Positions 17,821 to 26,478 of a DNA stretch of 64,000 bases are shown here, one piece after another (the stretch's first letter is position 1; the number at the start of each line of letters is the position of its first letter). This DNA is from JAUIAI01 sp041396685 (GTDB lineage Bacteria; Pseudomonadota; Gammaproteobacteria; Burkholderiales; Burkholderiaceae_E): contig JAWKYD010000024.1 in assembly GCA_041396685.1 (NCBI GenBank), positions 20,933 to 84,932 of the forward strand. The letters run 5' to 3'. A program made the translations under genes and the position numbers. The notes under the pieces are model-generated. The model saw only the letters and a program-made list of their open reading frames with translations, made no database searches and was not told the DNA's origin.

Positions 17821-18519
17821 TCAGTCGGAGTTGGCGAAGCCGAGCAGTTGCAGCAGACTGAGGAACAGGTTGAAGATCGTCACGAACAGCGTGATCGTGG
17901 CCATCACGTAGTTGGTTTCGCCACCGTTGACGATCGCCTGGGTCTGGAAGATGATCAGGCCGGCCATCAGCAACATGAACATCGCCGACACCGCCAGCGA
18001 CAAGGCCGGCATGCTGAAGAAAATCGCCACCAGTCCGAGCACGAACGCGGTCAGGATGCCGGCGGTCAGATAACCACCCATGCCGCTGAAATCACGCTTG
18101 GTCGTCAACGCATAGGCGCTCAGCCCGCCGAAGATCACCGCGGTGCCGCCCAGGGCGGTGGCCACGATCTGGCCGCCGCCAGGCAGGCCCAGGTAGGCAT
18201 TGATGATCGGCCCCAGCGTGTAGCCGAGAAAACCCGTGAACGCGAACGTCAACAGGACGCCGGCACTCGACTCACGAAACTTCGAGACCAGAAACAGCAG
18301 GCCGAAGTAGCCGACCAGGGTCAGGATGATGCCCGGGTGCGGCAGACCCATCATCGCCGAACCACCCGCCACCAGCGCCGCGAAGGCCAGATTGAGCGAG
18401 AGCAACGCATAGGTGTTGCGCAAGACCTTGTTGCGACTGATCTCGCCGCCGATGCCGATGCCATCCGCGCGATAGCGACCGGCGGATGCCACATCGATGG
18501 TTTGTCTGTTGCGATCCAT
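17821..18519 (-). CDS. Bax inhibitor-1 / YccA family membrane protein
   Basis: A 232-residue protein with seven hydrophobic segments after a short basic N-terminus (SRNKVLRNTYALLSLNLAFAALVAGG). Conserved TMBIM features are visible: GFLGYTLGPII, GTAVIFGGLSAYALTTKRDFSGMGGYL, and FQTQAIVNGGETNYVMATITLFVTIFNLF LSLL. Known members are calcium-leak or protease-modulating membrane proteins (YccA restrains FtsH). The start at ATG 18519 is fixed by AAGGAG seven bases upstream. It is divergent from nhaR. Confidence 0.88.
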   Translation of the reverse strand: MDRNRQTIDVASAGRYRADGIGIGGEISRNKVLRNTYALLSLNLAFAALVAGGSAMMGLPHPGIILTLVGYFGLLFLVSKFRESSAGVLLTFAFTGFLGYTLGPIINAYLGLPGGGQIVATALGGTAVIFGGLSAYALTTKRDFSGMGGYLTAGILTAFVLGLVAIFFSMPALSLAVSAMFMLLMAGLIIFQTQAIVNGGETNYVMATITLFVTIFNLFLSLLQLLGFANSD

Positions 18520-18570
18520 GTCCGACTCCTTGTTTGACGTTGATCGTACGCCGCCACTATAACCCCGCGG

Positions 18571-18621
18571 TGAATAACATAAACCGTATAATTTCTTATT
18601 ATTCATACGTTTTATTCGTAT
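18571..18621. promoter_or_regulatory. AT-rich divergent promoter region with two dyads, likely LysR-type sites
   Basis: Between the Bax1-I gene and nhaR are two inverted repeats: TGAATAA (18571-18577) with TTATTCA (18599-18605), and ATACG (18605-18609) with CGTAT (18617-18621). The second dyad is 17 bp long, a size usual for LysR-type boxes, and ends 16 bases before nhaR. Autoregulation by the LysR-type product is an inference. Confidence 0.4.
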
Positions 18622-18637
18622 TGAATTCGGGCGATCG

Positions 18638-19615
18638 ATGAGTAAATCATTGAATTTCAACCACTTGTTCTACTTCTGGGTTGTTGCCAAGGAAGGCAGC
18701 ATCGCCAAGGCGTCCGAGCGCCTGGGCATCGCCAGCCAGACCATCAGCGGGCAGATCAAGCTGCTGGAGAAATCGCTCGGGAGTTCGTTGTTCGCGCCCA
18801 AGGGCCGCGGACTGACCCTGACCGAACCAGGCCGCGTGGCACTAGGCTATGCCGATCAGATCTTCCTGCTTGGCGAGCAACTGGTGGAGGCTGTGGCCGA
18901 TCCAGCGCTCGGCGGCGTGATGCGGCTTCACGTCGGCACCACCGATGCTCTGCCGAAATGGGTCTCCTACGAACTGATCCACCCCGTATTCGCCGCGCGC
19001 ACGGCGGTGCGCTTGCAATGCCACGAGGGCGAGTTCGACGAATTGCTGGCCGAGCTTGCGTTGCACAAACTCGACGTCGTGCTCGCCGACAGGCCCGTCG
19101 GCGACAGCAGCGGCCTGCGCGTATTCAGCCACCCGATCGGCGACAGCGAGATGGCGTTCTTCGGGTCGACCGCGCTGGCTGACCGGCATCGGGCCGGATT
19201 TCCTGCCAGCCTGAACGACGCACCGATCCTGCTGCCATCGCGACACACGGCGGTACGAGCGCGGCTGGACGGCTGGCTGCAGCATCACGACCTGCGCCCG
19301 CACGTGATCGGTGAGTTCGAGGACAGCGCACTGCTGGCGACCTTCGGCGCGACCGGCCTGGGGCTGTTTCCGGCGGTCGCGGTCAGCGAGGCCGACCTGA
19401 ATCAACAATACGGTGTCGAGATCGTCGGTTCGATCGACGGTGTCCGCGAGCAGGTGTTCGCGATCACCAACGAGCGACGCATCAAGCACCCGCTGATCGA
19501 GACCTTGCTCAGCCGCGGCCGCCGCCTGTGGCAGCGGAACGATGATGAGGCCGGCTCAGCCGCGGAAGCGCTCGCGGATCATGCCGGCATAGCCGATCAG
19601 ACCCGGCGAGGATAG
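18638..19615 (+). CDS. nhaR: LysR-family transcriptional activator NhaR
   Basis: A 325-residue regulator. The N-terminal winged helix (LNFNHLFYFWVVAKEGSIAKASERLGIASQTISGQIKLLEK) is the NhaR-type start, where Tyr/Trp replace the more usual residues. The effector domain runs from about residue 90. In E. coli NhaR activates the Na+/H+ antiporter gene nhaA in response to sodium; no nhaA is in this window. It is divergent from the Bax1-I gene. Its last 60 bp overlap the end of the convergent DUF1992 gene. Confidence 0.87.
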   Translation: MSKSLNFNHLFYFWVVAKEGSIAKASERLGIASQTISGQIKLLEKSLGSSLFAPKGRGLTLTEPGRVALGYADQIFLLGEQLVEAVADPALGGVMRLHVGTTDALPKWVSYELIHPVFAARTAVRLQCHEGEFDELLAELALHKLDVVLADRPVGDSSGLRVFSHPIGDSEMAFFGSTALADRHRAGFPASLNDAPILLPSRHTAVRARLDGWLQHHDLRPHVIGEFEDSALLATFGATGLGLFPAVAVSEADLNQQYGVEIVGSIDGVREQVFAITNERRIKHPLIETLLSRGRRLWQRNDDEAGSAAEALADHAGIADQTRRG

Positions 19616-19933
19616 CTCGACGCCACGCGCTTCGAGCGCGATGGTCAGGGCCAGCAGGCGGCGCCGAGCCTTGCGCTCGGCGGCGGTGTCACCCTCTTCC
19701 AGAGCCCGCAAGGCGGTGGCGCGCAGCTCGGCTATCTGGCGACGCTGGGTGACCTCGGGCGGAACCATGCCGGCATTGCGCAGCACTCGATACGCGACCC
19801 GGAGTTCTTCGGGGATCAGCCGGTCGTCGTCGAGCGCCAGCGGCCGGCCCTGACCAGGAAGATCATCGAACTGGCCTTCGGCCTGGGCCTTTGCGATACG
19901 CCGCTCGATGAGATCGTCGAATGAGCCGAACAT
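19556..19933 (-). CDS. DUF1992 (DnaJ-homolog C28-like) domain protein
   Basis: A 125-residue protein consisting of the DUF1992 domain: FDDLIERRIAKAQAEGQFDDLPGQGRPL, PEELRVAYRVLRNAGMVPPEV and a helical C-terminal half with ERKARRRLLAL. The family is found in many proteobacteria and as a domain of eukaryotic DNAJC28; its role is not known. The final 20 codons lie opposite the end of nhaR. Start at 19933. Confidence 0.85.
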   Translation of the reverse strand: MFGSFDDLIERRIAKAQAEGQFDDLPGQGRPLALDDDRLIPEELRVAYRVLRNAGMVPPEVTQRRQIAELRATALRALEEGDTAAERKARRRLLALTIALEARGVELSSPGLIGYAGMIRERFRG

Positions 19934-20025
19934 GGGCAACCGGAAGAACGCGCGAGAGATGATTATCCCAGGCTCCGAGCGCCCGCGCGACCCGTGCCGG
20001 CGCGCGTGTCGGCCGGCCCTGCGTA

Positions 20026-22746
20026 TCACTGTGTGGTAACGGCAGCCATCGAACCGGCCACCCGTCGGTGGCCGATCAAGACCCCGCCGACCAGTCCGAT
20101 GACGGCCGCGCTCGCGTGCAGCGCGACCGAGGCAACGGCGCCGGCCTGTGGCCACTGAACCTGCAGCAGCGCATCGAGCAGCAGCTTGATCACCAAACCC
20201 ACGGCAAGCACGGGGCCGAAGCCACGACCGCGGATGCGATCGTCGACCCAGTAGATGCCGATTGCCCACGCCGCCAGTGCGTGCAATGCGGTCGACAGAC
20301 CCGCGACCCATGTGTGCAAGCCCAGCCCGACTGCGAGGAAATGAGCGGCAGGTGCGGCCACCAACAGAGCCGCGGCCCACGCCCTGGCATCGATCGCCCG
20401 CGCGAACACGATCTGCAGCATCGCCAGACCGAGCAGATTCGAGACCAGATGCGCGGCGTCGATGTGCGAGAACGAGGCCAGCCAGGCGAAGATGGGCAGG
20501 GAACGAGCGTCGAAGGCCAACGTCGGCGCCTGGATGCCGATTGCCATCGCGGCGATCGCGAGTACGCCGACCGTGGTCGCGAGTTCCGTGGACGAGCGCA
20601 GTGCCCGCTCGTGTGCGACCGTGCGCGGCGCGCTCGGCAACATCACTCCCAGCCCGCCACGGTTCGGAATGAGCAAGGCGCCGGCCAGCAGCAACAGGAT
20701 GGCGCCGTGCCAGCCTACCAGCCCACCGCCCCCGCCCATCGGATTCTGGGTGGCGTCCGCCGTGGTGCTCGCCGTGTCTTGCCGGTCGACCATGACCTGC
20801 ACGCTGATCGGCACACCCGAGCCGACGCTGTCGTAGGGTGTGACCTCGACTTGATGATCGCCTTCGGGCGGCTGGTTCCAGACCACCTCGACGCCTTCGA
20901 TCTTGACGCCCTGGGCGACAGACGAGGAATCGACCGCGATCGCTTGGGGCGTCCCGCCGTCGGCCAGCTTCATCGCCTTGCGCACCGATGAGCCGATCTC
21001 GACGTGGATCGGATCGACGGGCGCCAGCACCGGCGCGATGGTCACCGTGACATTCGTGTCGACGCTGCGCGAGGCCAACGTGTTGTCCGTGGCGGTCAGC
21101 CGGAAGGACAGGATGCCGTTCACATCGGGTGCGATGAAACGCGCGGTGCGGCCATCGTTTTCCAGCGTCAGCGAGACGCTCGGCCCGGTCAACTGCTGCC
21201 AGACGAAGGTCGGCGAGATCGCGCTGCTGCTGGCATCGCCTTCGAGCACGACTGCGTCGCCGGCGCGAACGTTGGCGGTCTGTGCGGACGCGGACACCGT
21301 GAATGGCGGCGGCACGAGAGCGGCCTCGACATCGAGCATGCCGGCGCCACACAGACCTCCGTCACAGGTGCCGGCCGCAATCGGCCGTGCGCTGGCGGTC
21401 AGCAGACCCTGGATCGTCGATGGCGAACGCGTTCCGTCCTGCGCCAACAGCAGCGCCACGGCGCCGGCGACATGCGGGGCCGCATAGCTGGTACCAGACC
21501 CCATCCGGTAGCCGGTCGACGTTCCGTCGTGATGGGCGATCGCCACGAAGTTGTATGGATCGGTATTGCAGTTGGCGGGCGCGCCCACCGGGCAGCCACC
21601 ACCGGCCGCGGCCAGGGTCGTGCCGGTGCCGGCATTCGAATAGTCGGCGCGCTTGCCGTCCTTGGTGGTCGCCGCGACCGCGATCACACCATTGCAAGCT
21701 GCCGGTACCGTGATGGCGTCCTGCCCGTTGTTGCCGGTGCTGACCACGATCGTCGCGCCGGTCGCGAGCACCTGGTCGATGACGCCCTGGGTGACCGTAT
21801 CGCAGGTCGCACCCGGGCTGGTGGTGCCGAGGCTGAGGTTCAGGATCTTGACCGGGTTCGGGTTGGTGGGCACGCCGCTGACCGGCAGGCCCACGGCCCA
21901 GCGCATCGCGTCGAGAACGTCACTGAGTACGCCGCCGCAGCCGCTGATCACGCGCACCGGCATGATGCTGGCCTCTGGCGCAACACCGACCAGTCCTTCG
22001 TTGTTGTTCAAACGGGCGGCAATGATGCTCGCCACGTGCAGCCCGTGCGGAGTCCCGACCTGTGGCGTGCCGTCCTTGATGCAATTCATCGTGTCGGTGG
22101 GATCGGCATCGCGCCCGTCGCCGTCGCCGGACAGATCGGTATTGCCGAGGAAATCGTAGCCACCGGTCCACACGCCCTGCATGTCCGGATGATCGACCTT
22201 GCCGGTGTCCAGTACGGCCACCGTGATGCCGTTGCCACGATGGTTCGGCCAGACCGGCTCGCTCTGGGTGGTTCCCGTGCTGCCGGCAGCCAGATTCCAG
22301 AGTGTGTAGGCCAGGGAGTCATTGCTCGAGACGACTCCCTGCGGTTTGACCACACGGTCGACAAGCACGCCTTCGATCTCGGCGGGGCTCATCTGCTGGG
22401 CGGCCCATGCCTGCGCCTGCGCCTCGGTCATCGGGAATGGCAGTGCAAGTCGCAGCGGCGTGCTGTAACGCGTGATCGCGCTGGGCGCGGGATCGGCGGG
22501 CACGGGATTGTCGTCGCTGTCTTCGGCATGGGGTCGCGGCACGCCGAAGCTCGGCTTGACGTCCTGTACCGTCAGCGCACGACGATATATGACGATCTGC
22601 TCGATCAACTCCGGCTCGGCTACAACCGCCTCCGTCGGTGCCGACAAGATCTGCGGCGTGGCGGCAGCGAGCGCGGCGACACCGAGCAAACCAGCGGCGC
22701 TGAAACCCTTGATGAGCCCGACGGCCCACTCCTTCCTTTGACCCAT
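20026..22746 (-). CDS. Subtilisin-like (S8) protease with GlyGly-CTERM tail fused to a rhombosortase-like rhomboid protease
   Basis: A 906-residue protein in one open frame. Order: signal peptide or anchor (about 7-40); propeptide-like region; S8 peptidase domain (about 170-475) with Asp180 (VAVLDTG), His237 (HGLHVAS), oxyanion Asn near 339-340 and Ser420 (GTSYAAPHVAG); Ig/PKD-like beta regions (about 480-655); then GGGGG (671-675), a hydrophobic segment (680-694) and Arg696, the layout of a GlyGly-CTERM sorting tail. After a short linker comes a rhomboid domain (about 720-895) with HIDAAHLVSN, GLSTALHAL (catalytic Ser818) and ALHASAAVIGLVGG (His877), as in rhombosortases. Rhombosortases are known to cut GlyGly-CTERM proteins; here both would be one chain. 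Neighbours (DUF1992 gene, glpK) give no further clue. Confidence 0.85.
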   Translation of the reverse strand: MGQRKEWAVGLIKGFSAAGLLGVAALAAATPQILSAPTEAVVAEPELIEQIVIYRRALTVQDVKPSFGVPRPHAEDSDDNPVPADPAPSAITRYSTPLRLALPFPMTEAQAQAWAAQQMSPAEIEGVLVDRVVKPQGVVSSNDSLAYTLWNLAAGSTGTTQSEPVWPNHRGNGITVAVLDTGKVDHPDMQGVWTGGYDFLGNTDLSGDGDGRDADPTDTMNCIKDGTPQVGTPHGLHVASIIAARLNNNEGLVGVAPEASIMPVRVISGCGGVLSDVLDAMRWAVGLPVSGVPTNPNPVKILNLSLGTTSPGATCDTVTQGVIDQVLATGATIVVSTGNNGQDAITVPAACNGVIAVAATTKDGKRADYSNAGTGTTLAAAGGGCPVGAPANCNTDPYNFVAIAHHDGTSTGYRMGSGTSYAAPHVAGAVALLLAQDGTRSPSTIQGLLTASARPIAAGTCDGGLCGAGMLDVEAALVPPPFTVSASAQTANVRAGDAVVLEGDASSSAISPTFVWQQLTGPSVSLTLENDGRTARFIAPDVNGILSFRLTATDNTLASRSVDTNVTVTIAPVLAPVDPIHVEIGSSVRKAMKLADGGTPQAIAVDSSSVAQGVKIEGVEVVWNQPPEGDHQVEVTPYDSVGSGVPISVQVMVDRQDTASTTADATQNPMGGGGGLVGWHGAILLLLAGALLIPNRGGLGVMLPSAPRTVAHERALRSSTELATTVGVLAIAAMAIGIQAPTLAFDARSLPIFAWLASFSHIDAAHLVSNLLGLAMLQIVFARAIDARAWAAALLVAAPAAHFLAVGLGLHTWVAGLSTALHALAAWAIGIYWVDDRIRGRGFGPVLAVGLVIKLLLDALLQVQWPQAGAVASVALHASAAVIGLVGGVLIGHRRVAGSMAAVTTQ

Positions 22747-22948
22747 GGCGAATTCCGTCCGTTTCCCGTGAGCGCGCGCCAGTTCGCGATAACGAATCGC
22801 GGCTCAGACGAAGACATTCTTCAGCGCACCGACGGCGCGTGGAACGGCCTACCGGGTTTGGCGGACGGAAAGCAGAAGGTGACCGACGAACGGTCGCGAC
22901 GCTGTTGCGGCCAGGCCGGCCGAAGGCAGCGCCCGGGGACGCGAGCGC

Positions 22949-24436
22949 TCAGCGGCTCAGGGTGCGAGCCACGGCATCCCGCCAGGCGTCGAGTGCGGCT
23001 CGTCGCGCGGGCGCGGACAGTGCGGGCTCGAAACGCCGGTCCAGACGCCAGCCGGCCGCGAAGCCCTGTTCCTGCGGCCACACGCCCGCCTGCATACCGG
23101 CCAGCCAGGCCGCGCCCAGGGCGGTGGTTTCGAGCACCTGAGGGCGATCGACCGGCGCGGCCAGCAGATCGGCAAGCCGCTGCATGGTCCAGTCCGAGGC
23201 GACCATCCCCCCGTCGACGCGCAAGACCGTATCGGCACTGCCGGACCAGTCGCCCTTCATCGCGTCGAACAGATCGCAGGATTGGAAACATACCGATTCG
23301 AGAGCCGCCCGCGCGAGCTCGCGCGGGCCGGTCGCGCGGGTGATGCCGAACAGAGCCCCGCGCGCGTCGGCGTCCCAGTATGGCGCCCCCATGCCCGTGA
23401 ACGCCGGCACCAGGATCACGCCTTGATGCGGATCGGAAGCCGCCGCGAGATCGCCCGAGCGGGCGGCATCGTCGAGCACGCCGAGGCCATCGCGAAGCCA
23501 CTGTACCGCCGCGCCCGCCACGAAGATCGAACCCTCGAGCGCGAAGCTGGTCCGCCCGCGCAGACGGTAGCCGATGGTGCTCAGCAGACGGTTCTTCGAG
23601 CGCACGAGCTCACTACCGGTATTGAGAACTGCGAAACAGCCGGTGCCATAGGTGGACTTGACCATGCCGGGCTCGAAACAGGCCTGCCCGACCAACGCTG
23701 CCTGCTGGTCGCCGGCGATGCCGCGGATGGCGATCGGCGCGCCGAACAGCGACGCCTCGCAGACGCCGAACTCGGCCGCACAGTCGTGAACCTCGGGAAG
23801 CATGGCCCGTGGGACGTCGAGGGCGCGCAACAGGTCGTCGTCCCAGTCATTGCGCGTGATGTCGAACAGGAGCGTACGGGAGGCGTTGGTGGCGTCGGTG
23901 GCGTGCACCTTGCCACCGGTCAGTCGCCAAAGCAGAAAGCTGTCGACGGTACCGAATGCCAGCTCGCCCGCCTCGGCGCGCGCCCGCGCACCGGGCACGT
24001 TGGCGAGGATCCAGGCAAGCTTGGAGCCGGAGAAATACGGATCGAGCAGCAGGCCCGTACGCTCGGTGAACATCGGCTCGAGGCCGTCGTTCTTCAGCGC
24101 CGCGCAGTGCTCGCTCGTGCGCCGATCCTGCCAGACGATGGCACGATGGATGGCGCGTCCGGTCTTGCGATCCCAGACGAGCGTGGTCTCGCGCTGGTTG
24201 GTGATGCCGATCGCGGCGACCGCTTCCGCCGCAACGCCAGCACGCTCGAGCGCCTCGCGCACCGTCTCGACCGTCGTCTGCCAGAGATCCTCGGCCTCGT
24301 GCTCGACCCAGCCCGACTGCGGAAAGTGCTGGGTGAATTCCCGCTGACCGACGGCGACGGCCCGAAAGCCGCCATCGAAGACGATCGCACGCGAACTGGT
24401 CGTTCCCTGGTCGATCGCAACCACATATCCGCTCAT
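22949..24436 (-). CDS. glpK: Glycerol kinase
   Basis: A 495-residue FGGY-family kinase that phosphorylates glycerol to glycerol 3-phosphate. Visible motifs: YVVAIDQGTTSSRAIVFDG at the start, NQRETTLVWDRKTGRAIHRAIVWQDRRT (glycerol site), RGIAGDQQAALVGQACFEPGM, and FVPAFTG-type VPAFTGMGAPYWDADARGALFG. Length is usual. It is the last gene of the glycerol transport unit, 90 bp after the small membrane gene, so uptake and trapping are encoded together. Confidence 0.96.
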   Translation of the reverse strand: MSGYVVAIDQGTTSSRAIVFDGGFRAVAVGQREFTQHFPQSGWVEHEAEDLWQTTVETVREALERAGVAAEAVAAIGITNQRETTLVWDRKTGRAIHRAIVWQDRRTSEHCAALKNDGLEPMFTERTGLLLDPYFSGSKLAWILANVPGARARAEAGELAFGTVDSFLLWRLTGGKVHATDATNASRTLLFDITRNDWDDDLLRALDVPRAMLPEVHDCAAEFGVCEASLFGAPIAIRGIAGDQQAALVGQACFEPGMVKSTYGTGCFAVLNTGSELVRSKNRLLSTIGYRLRGRTSFALEGSIFVAGAAVQWLRDGLGVLDDAARSGDLAAASDPHQGVILVPAFTGMGAPYWDADARGALFGITRATGPRELARAALESVCFQSCDLFDAMKGDWSGSADTVLRVDGGMVASDWTMQRLADLLAAPVDRPQVLETTALGAAWLAGMQAGVWPQEQGFAAGWRLDRRFEPALSAPARRAALDAWRDAVARTLSR

Positions 24437-24526
24437 GGTCTGCCCACCCTGTCAAGCTGCAGAAATCGACGAGACCGGTGGCGGGGACGGCAGTGCGACC
24501 CCGGCTCCGCCCTCGTCGGGCACGAC

Positions 24527-24808
24527 TCAGACCCAGCGAAAGATCGCGATCGCGAGCACGATCGACACCAGCATCGCGCCCGCCAGCGGTGTCCCGGCCA
24601 GAAACAGCCACGCAAGGTGCACGTAGGCAGCGATCAACAACGAGATGAAAAGGCGATCACCGCGGGTCGTGGTCAGGCCGAGGATACCGCGACGCGGGCC
24701 GCCGCCGGGAGAGAGGCGCTCCCAGAGCGACATCAGCAACAAGAGCAGGAGAATGACGACGAAGAACGTCGCCGTCTGCCAGGTCCAGGCCATCCACGAC
24801 AGACCCAT
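24527..24808 (-). CDS. glpU: Small DUF2160 membrane protein of the glycerol ABC system (GlpU-like)
   Basis: A 93-residue protein, MGLSWMAWTWQTATFFV..., with hydrophobic segments at about 8-28, 52-70 and 72-92. It begins 2 bp after the stop of the second permease gene, as the DUF2160 gene does in rhizobial and burkholderial glp operons. Its exact role in glycerol uptake is not known; in the rhizobial operon it is named GlpU. The symbol is given by position and family. Confidence 0.8.
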   Translation of the reverse strand: MGLSWMAWTWQTATFFVVILLLLLLMSLWERLSPGGGPRRGILGLTTTRGDRLFISLLIAAYVHLAWLFLAGTPLAGAMLVSIVLAIAIFRWV

Positions 24809-24810
24809 GT

Positions 24811-25608
24811 TCAAACCCGTCCCAGGGCAAAGCCCTTGGCGATGTAGTTGCGCACGAAATAGATGACGAAGGCGCCCGGGACGATGGTCAGCGTCCCCGC
24901 CGCGGCCAACAGGCCGAGTTCGTAGCCCGAGGTGCTGGCGGTGCGTGTCATCGTGGCCGAAATCGGCTTGGCATCGACCGAGGTCAGGGTCTTGGCGAGC
25001 AGCAGTTCCACCCACGAGAACATGAAACAAAAGAATGCGGCAACACCGATGCCGGCGGCGATCGTCGGCAGGAATATGCGCGTGAAGAATCGCCAGAAAG
25101 GGTAGCCATCGATGAACGCGGTCTCGTCGAGTTCCTTCGGAACGCCGGACATGAATCCTTCGAGAATCCAGACTGCCAGCGGTATGTTGAACAGACAGTG
25201 CGCGAGCGCCACGGCCAGATGCGTATCGAACAGCCCGATGGCGGAATAGAGTTGGAAGAACGGCAGGGCGAAGACGGCCGCCGGCGCCATGCGGTTGGTG
25301 AGCAACCAGAAGAACAGGTGCTTGTCGCCGAGGAAACGGTAGCGCGAGAACGCATAAGCGGCCGGCAACGCGACGGAAACCGAGATCACCGTGTTGATGA
25401 GCACGTAGATCAACGAGTTGACGTAGCCGCTGTACCAGGTCGGATCGGTGAATATCTTTACGTAGTTCTCGGTCGTGAACTCACGCGGCCACAGCGTGAA
25501 CGAACCGAGGATCTCGTTCGTGGTCTTGAACGACATGTTGATCAGCCAGTAGATCGGCAGCATCAGGAACACGATGTAGAGCGTGGGCACCAGCCAGCGA
25601 AACCGCAT
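24811..25608 (-). CDS. glpQ: Glycerol ABC transporter permease GlpQ
   Basis: A 265-residue inner-membrane permease with six membrane segments. The cytoplasmic EAA loop that docks with the ATPase is ELDETAFIDGYPFWRFFTRIFLPTI. Type I sugar-type permease of the MalG group; the MRFRWLVPTLYIVFLMLPIYWLINMSFK start is typical. It is 3 bp downstream of glpP and followed after 2 bp by glpU, so translation is probably coupled. Not to be confused with the glycerophosphodiesterase of the same symbol in E. coli. Confidence 0.9.
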   Translation of the reverse strand: MRFRWLVPTLYIVFLMLPIYWLINMSFKTTNEILGSFTLWPREFTTENYVKIFTDPTWYSGYVNSLIYVLINTVISVSVALPAAYAFSRYRFLGDKHLFFWLLTNRMAPAAVFALPFFQLYSAIGLFDTHLAVALAHCLFNIPLAVWILEGFMSGVPKELDETAFIDGYPFWRFFTRIFLPTIAAGIGVAAFFCFMFSWVELLLAKTLTSVDAKPISATMTRTASTSGYELGLLAAAGTLTIVPGAFVIYFVRNYIAKGFALGRV

Positions 25609-25611
25609 CGG

Positions 25612-26478
25612 TCAGGCCTCCTCGTCGCGAGTCATCGCCGCGTAGAACACCCAGGACAGCAGCAGGATGATCAGGAAGTAGACCAGCGACATGGCCGCCG
25701 CCGGCCCGAGGTCGAACTGGCCCAGCGCGATCTTGACCAGATCGATGGACAACAAGGTGGTGCTGTTGCCCGGCCCGCCACCGGTGAGCACGAAGGGCTC
25801 AGTGTAGATATTGAAGCTATCCATGAAGCGCAGCAGTACCGCGATCGTCAGCACGCGCTTCATCTTCGGTAGTTGGATGTACCGAAACACCGCCCACGCA
25901 CTGGCGCCGTCGATGCGGGCAGCCTGATAGTAGGCATCGGGAATCGCGCTGAGCCCGGCGTAGGCCAGCAATACGACCAGGGAGGTCCAATGCCAGACGT
26001 CCATGGCGATCAACGTGACCCAGGCGGACACAGGCTGGCGGGTGAAGTTGTAGTCGAACCCGAGCGAGTTCAGAAGCTTGCCGAGCAGGCCGATGTCGGG
26101 CAACGCGAAGATGTTCCACATCGCGCCAACCACGTTCCAGGGGATCAGCAGCGGCATGGCCATCAGCACCAGGCAGACGGATACCCAAACCCCCTTGCGG
26201 GGCATGGCGAGCGCGATCGCGACGCCGAGCGGCACCTCGATCACGAGGATCAGGAAAGTGAACAGCAGTTGGCGGAGGAGCGCATCGTGAAATCGATCCG
26301 AATGCAGAATCTGCTCGAACCACTTCACACCCTCGAAGAAGAACAGGTTGTCGCCGAAGGTCTCCTGGACCGAGTAATTGACGACCGTCATCAGCGGGAT
26401 CGCGGCATTGAAGGCGACCAGTATCACCACTGGCAGCACCAGCAACCATGCCCGCTGGTCGTGGACCTTCCTGCTCAT
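25612..26478 (-). CDS. glpP: Glycerol ABC transporter permease GlpP
   Basis: A 288-residue MalF-type permease, six membrane segments, EAA loop YYQAARIDGASAWAVFRYIQLPKMKRVL near residue 185. The GGGPGNSTTLLSIDL segment is common in this transporter group. Its ATG overlaps the end of glpT by four bases (ATGA type), which supports translational coupling. Confidence 0.9.
   Translation of the reverse strand: MSRKVHDQRAWLLVLPVVILVAFNAAIPLMTVVNYSVQETFGDNLFFFEGVKWFEQILHSDRFHDALLRQLLFTFLILVIEVPLGVAIALAMPRKGVWVSVCLVLMAMPLLIPWNVVGAMWNIFALPDIGLLGKLLNSLGFDYNFTRQPVSAWVTLIAMDVWHWTSLVVLLAYAGLSAIPDAYYQAARIDGASAWAVFRYIQLPKMKRVLTIAVLLRFMDSFNIYTEPFVLTGGGPGNSTTLLSIDLVKIALGQFDLGPAAAMSLVYFLIILLLSWVFYAAMTRDEEA

Noticed and set aside
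19937..21352. Long open frame on the minus strand continuing 5' of the DUF1992 start
   Set aside because: The DUF1992 domain begins at MFGSFDD (19933); the extra part overlaps the protease gene in another frame and has no domain features.
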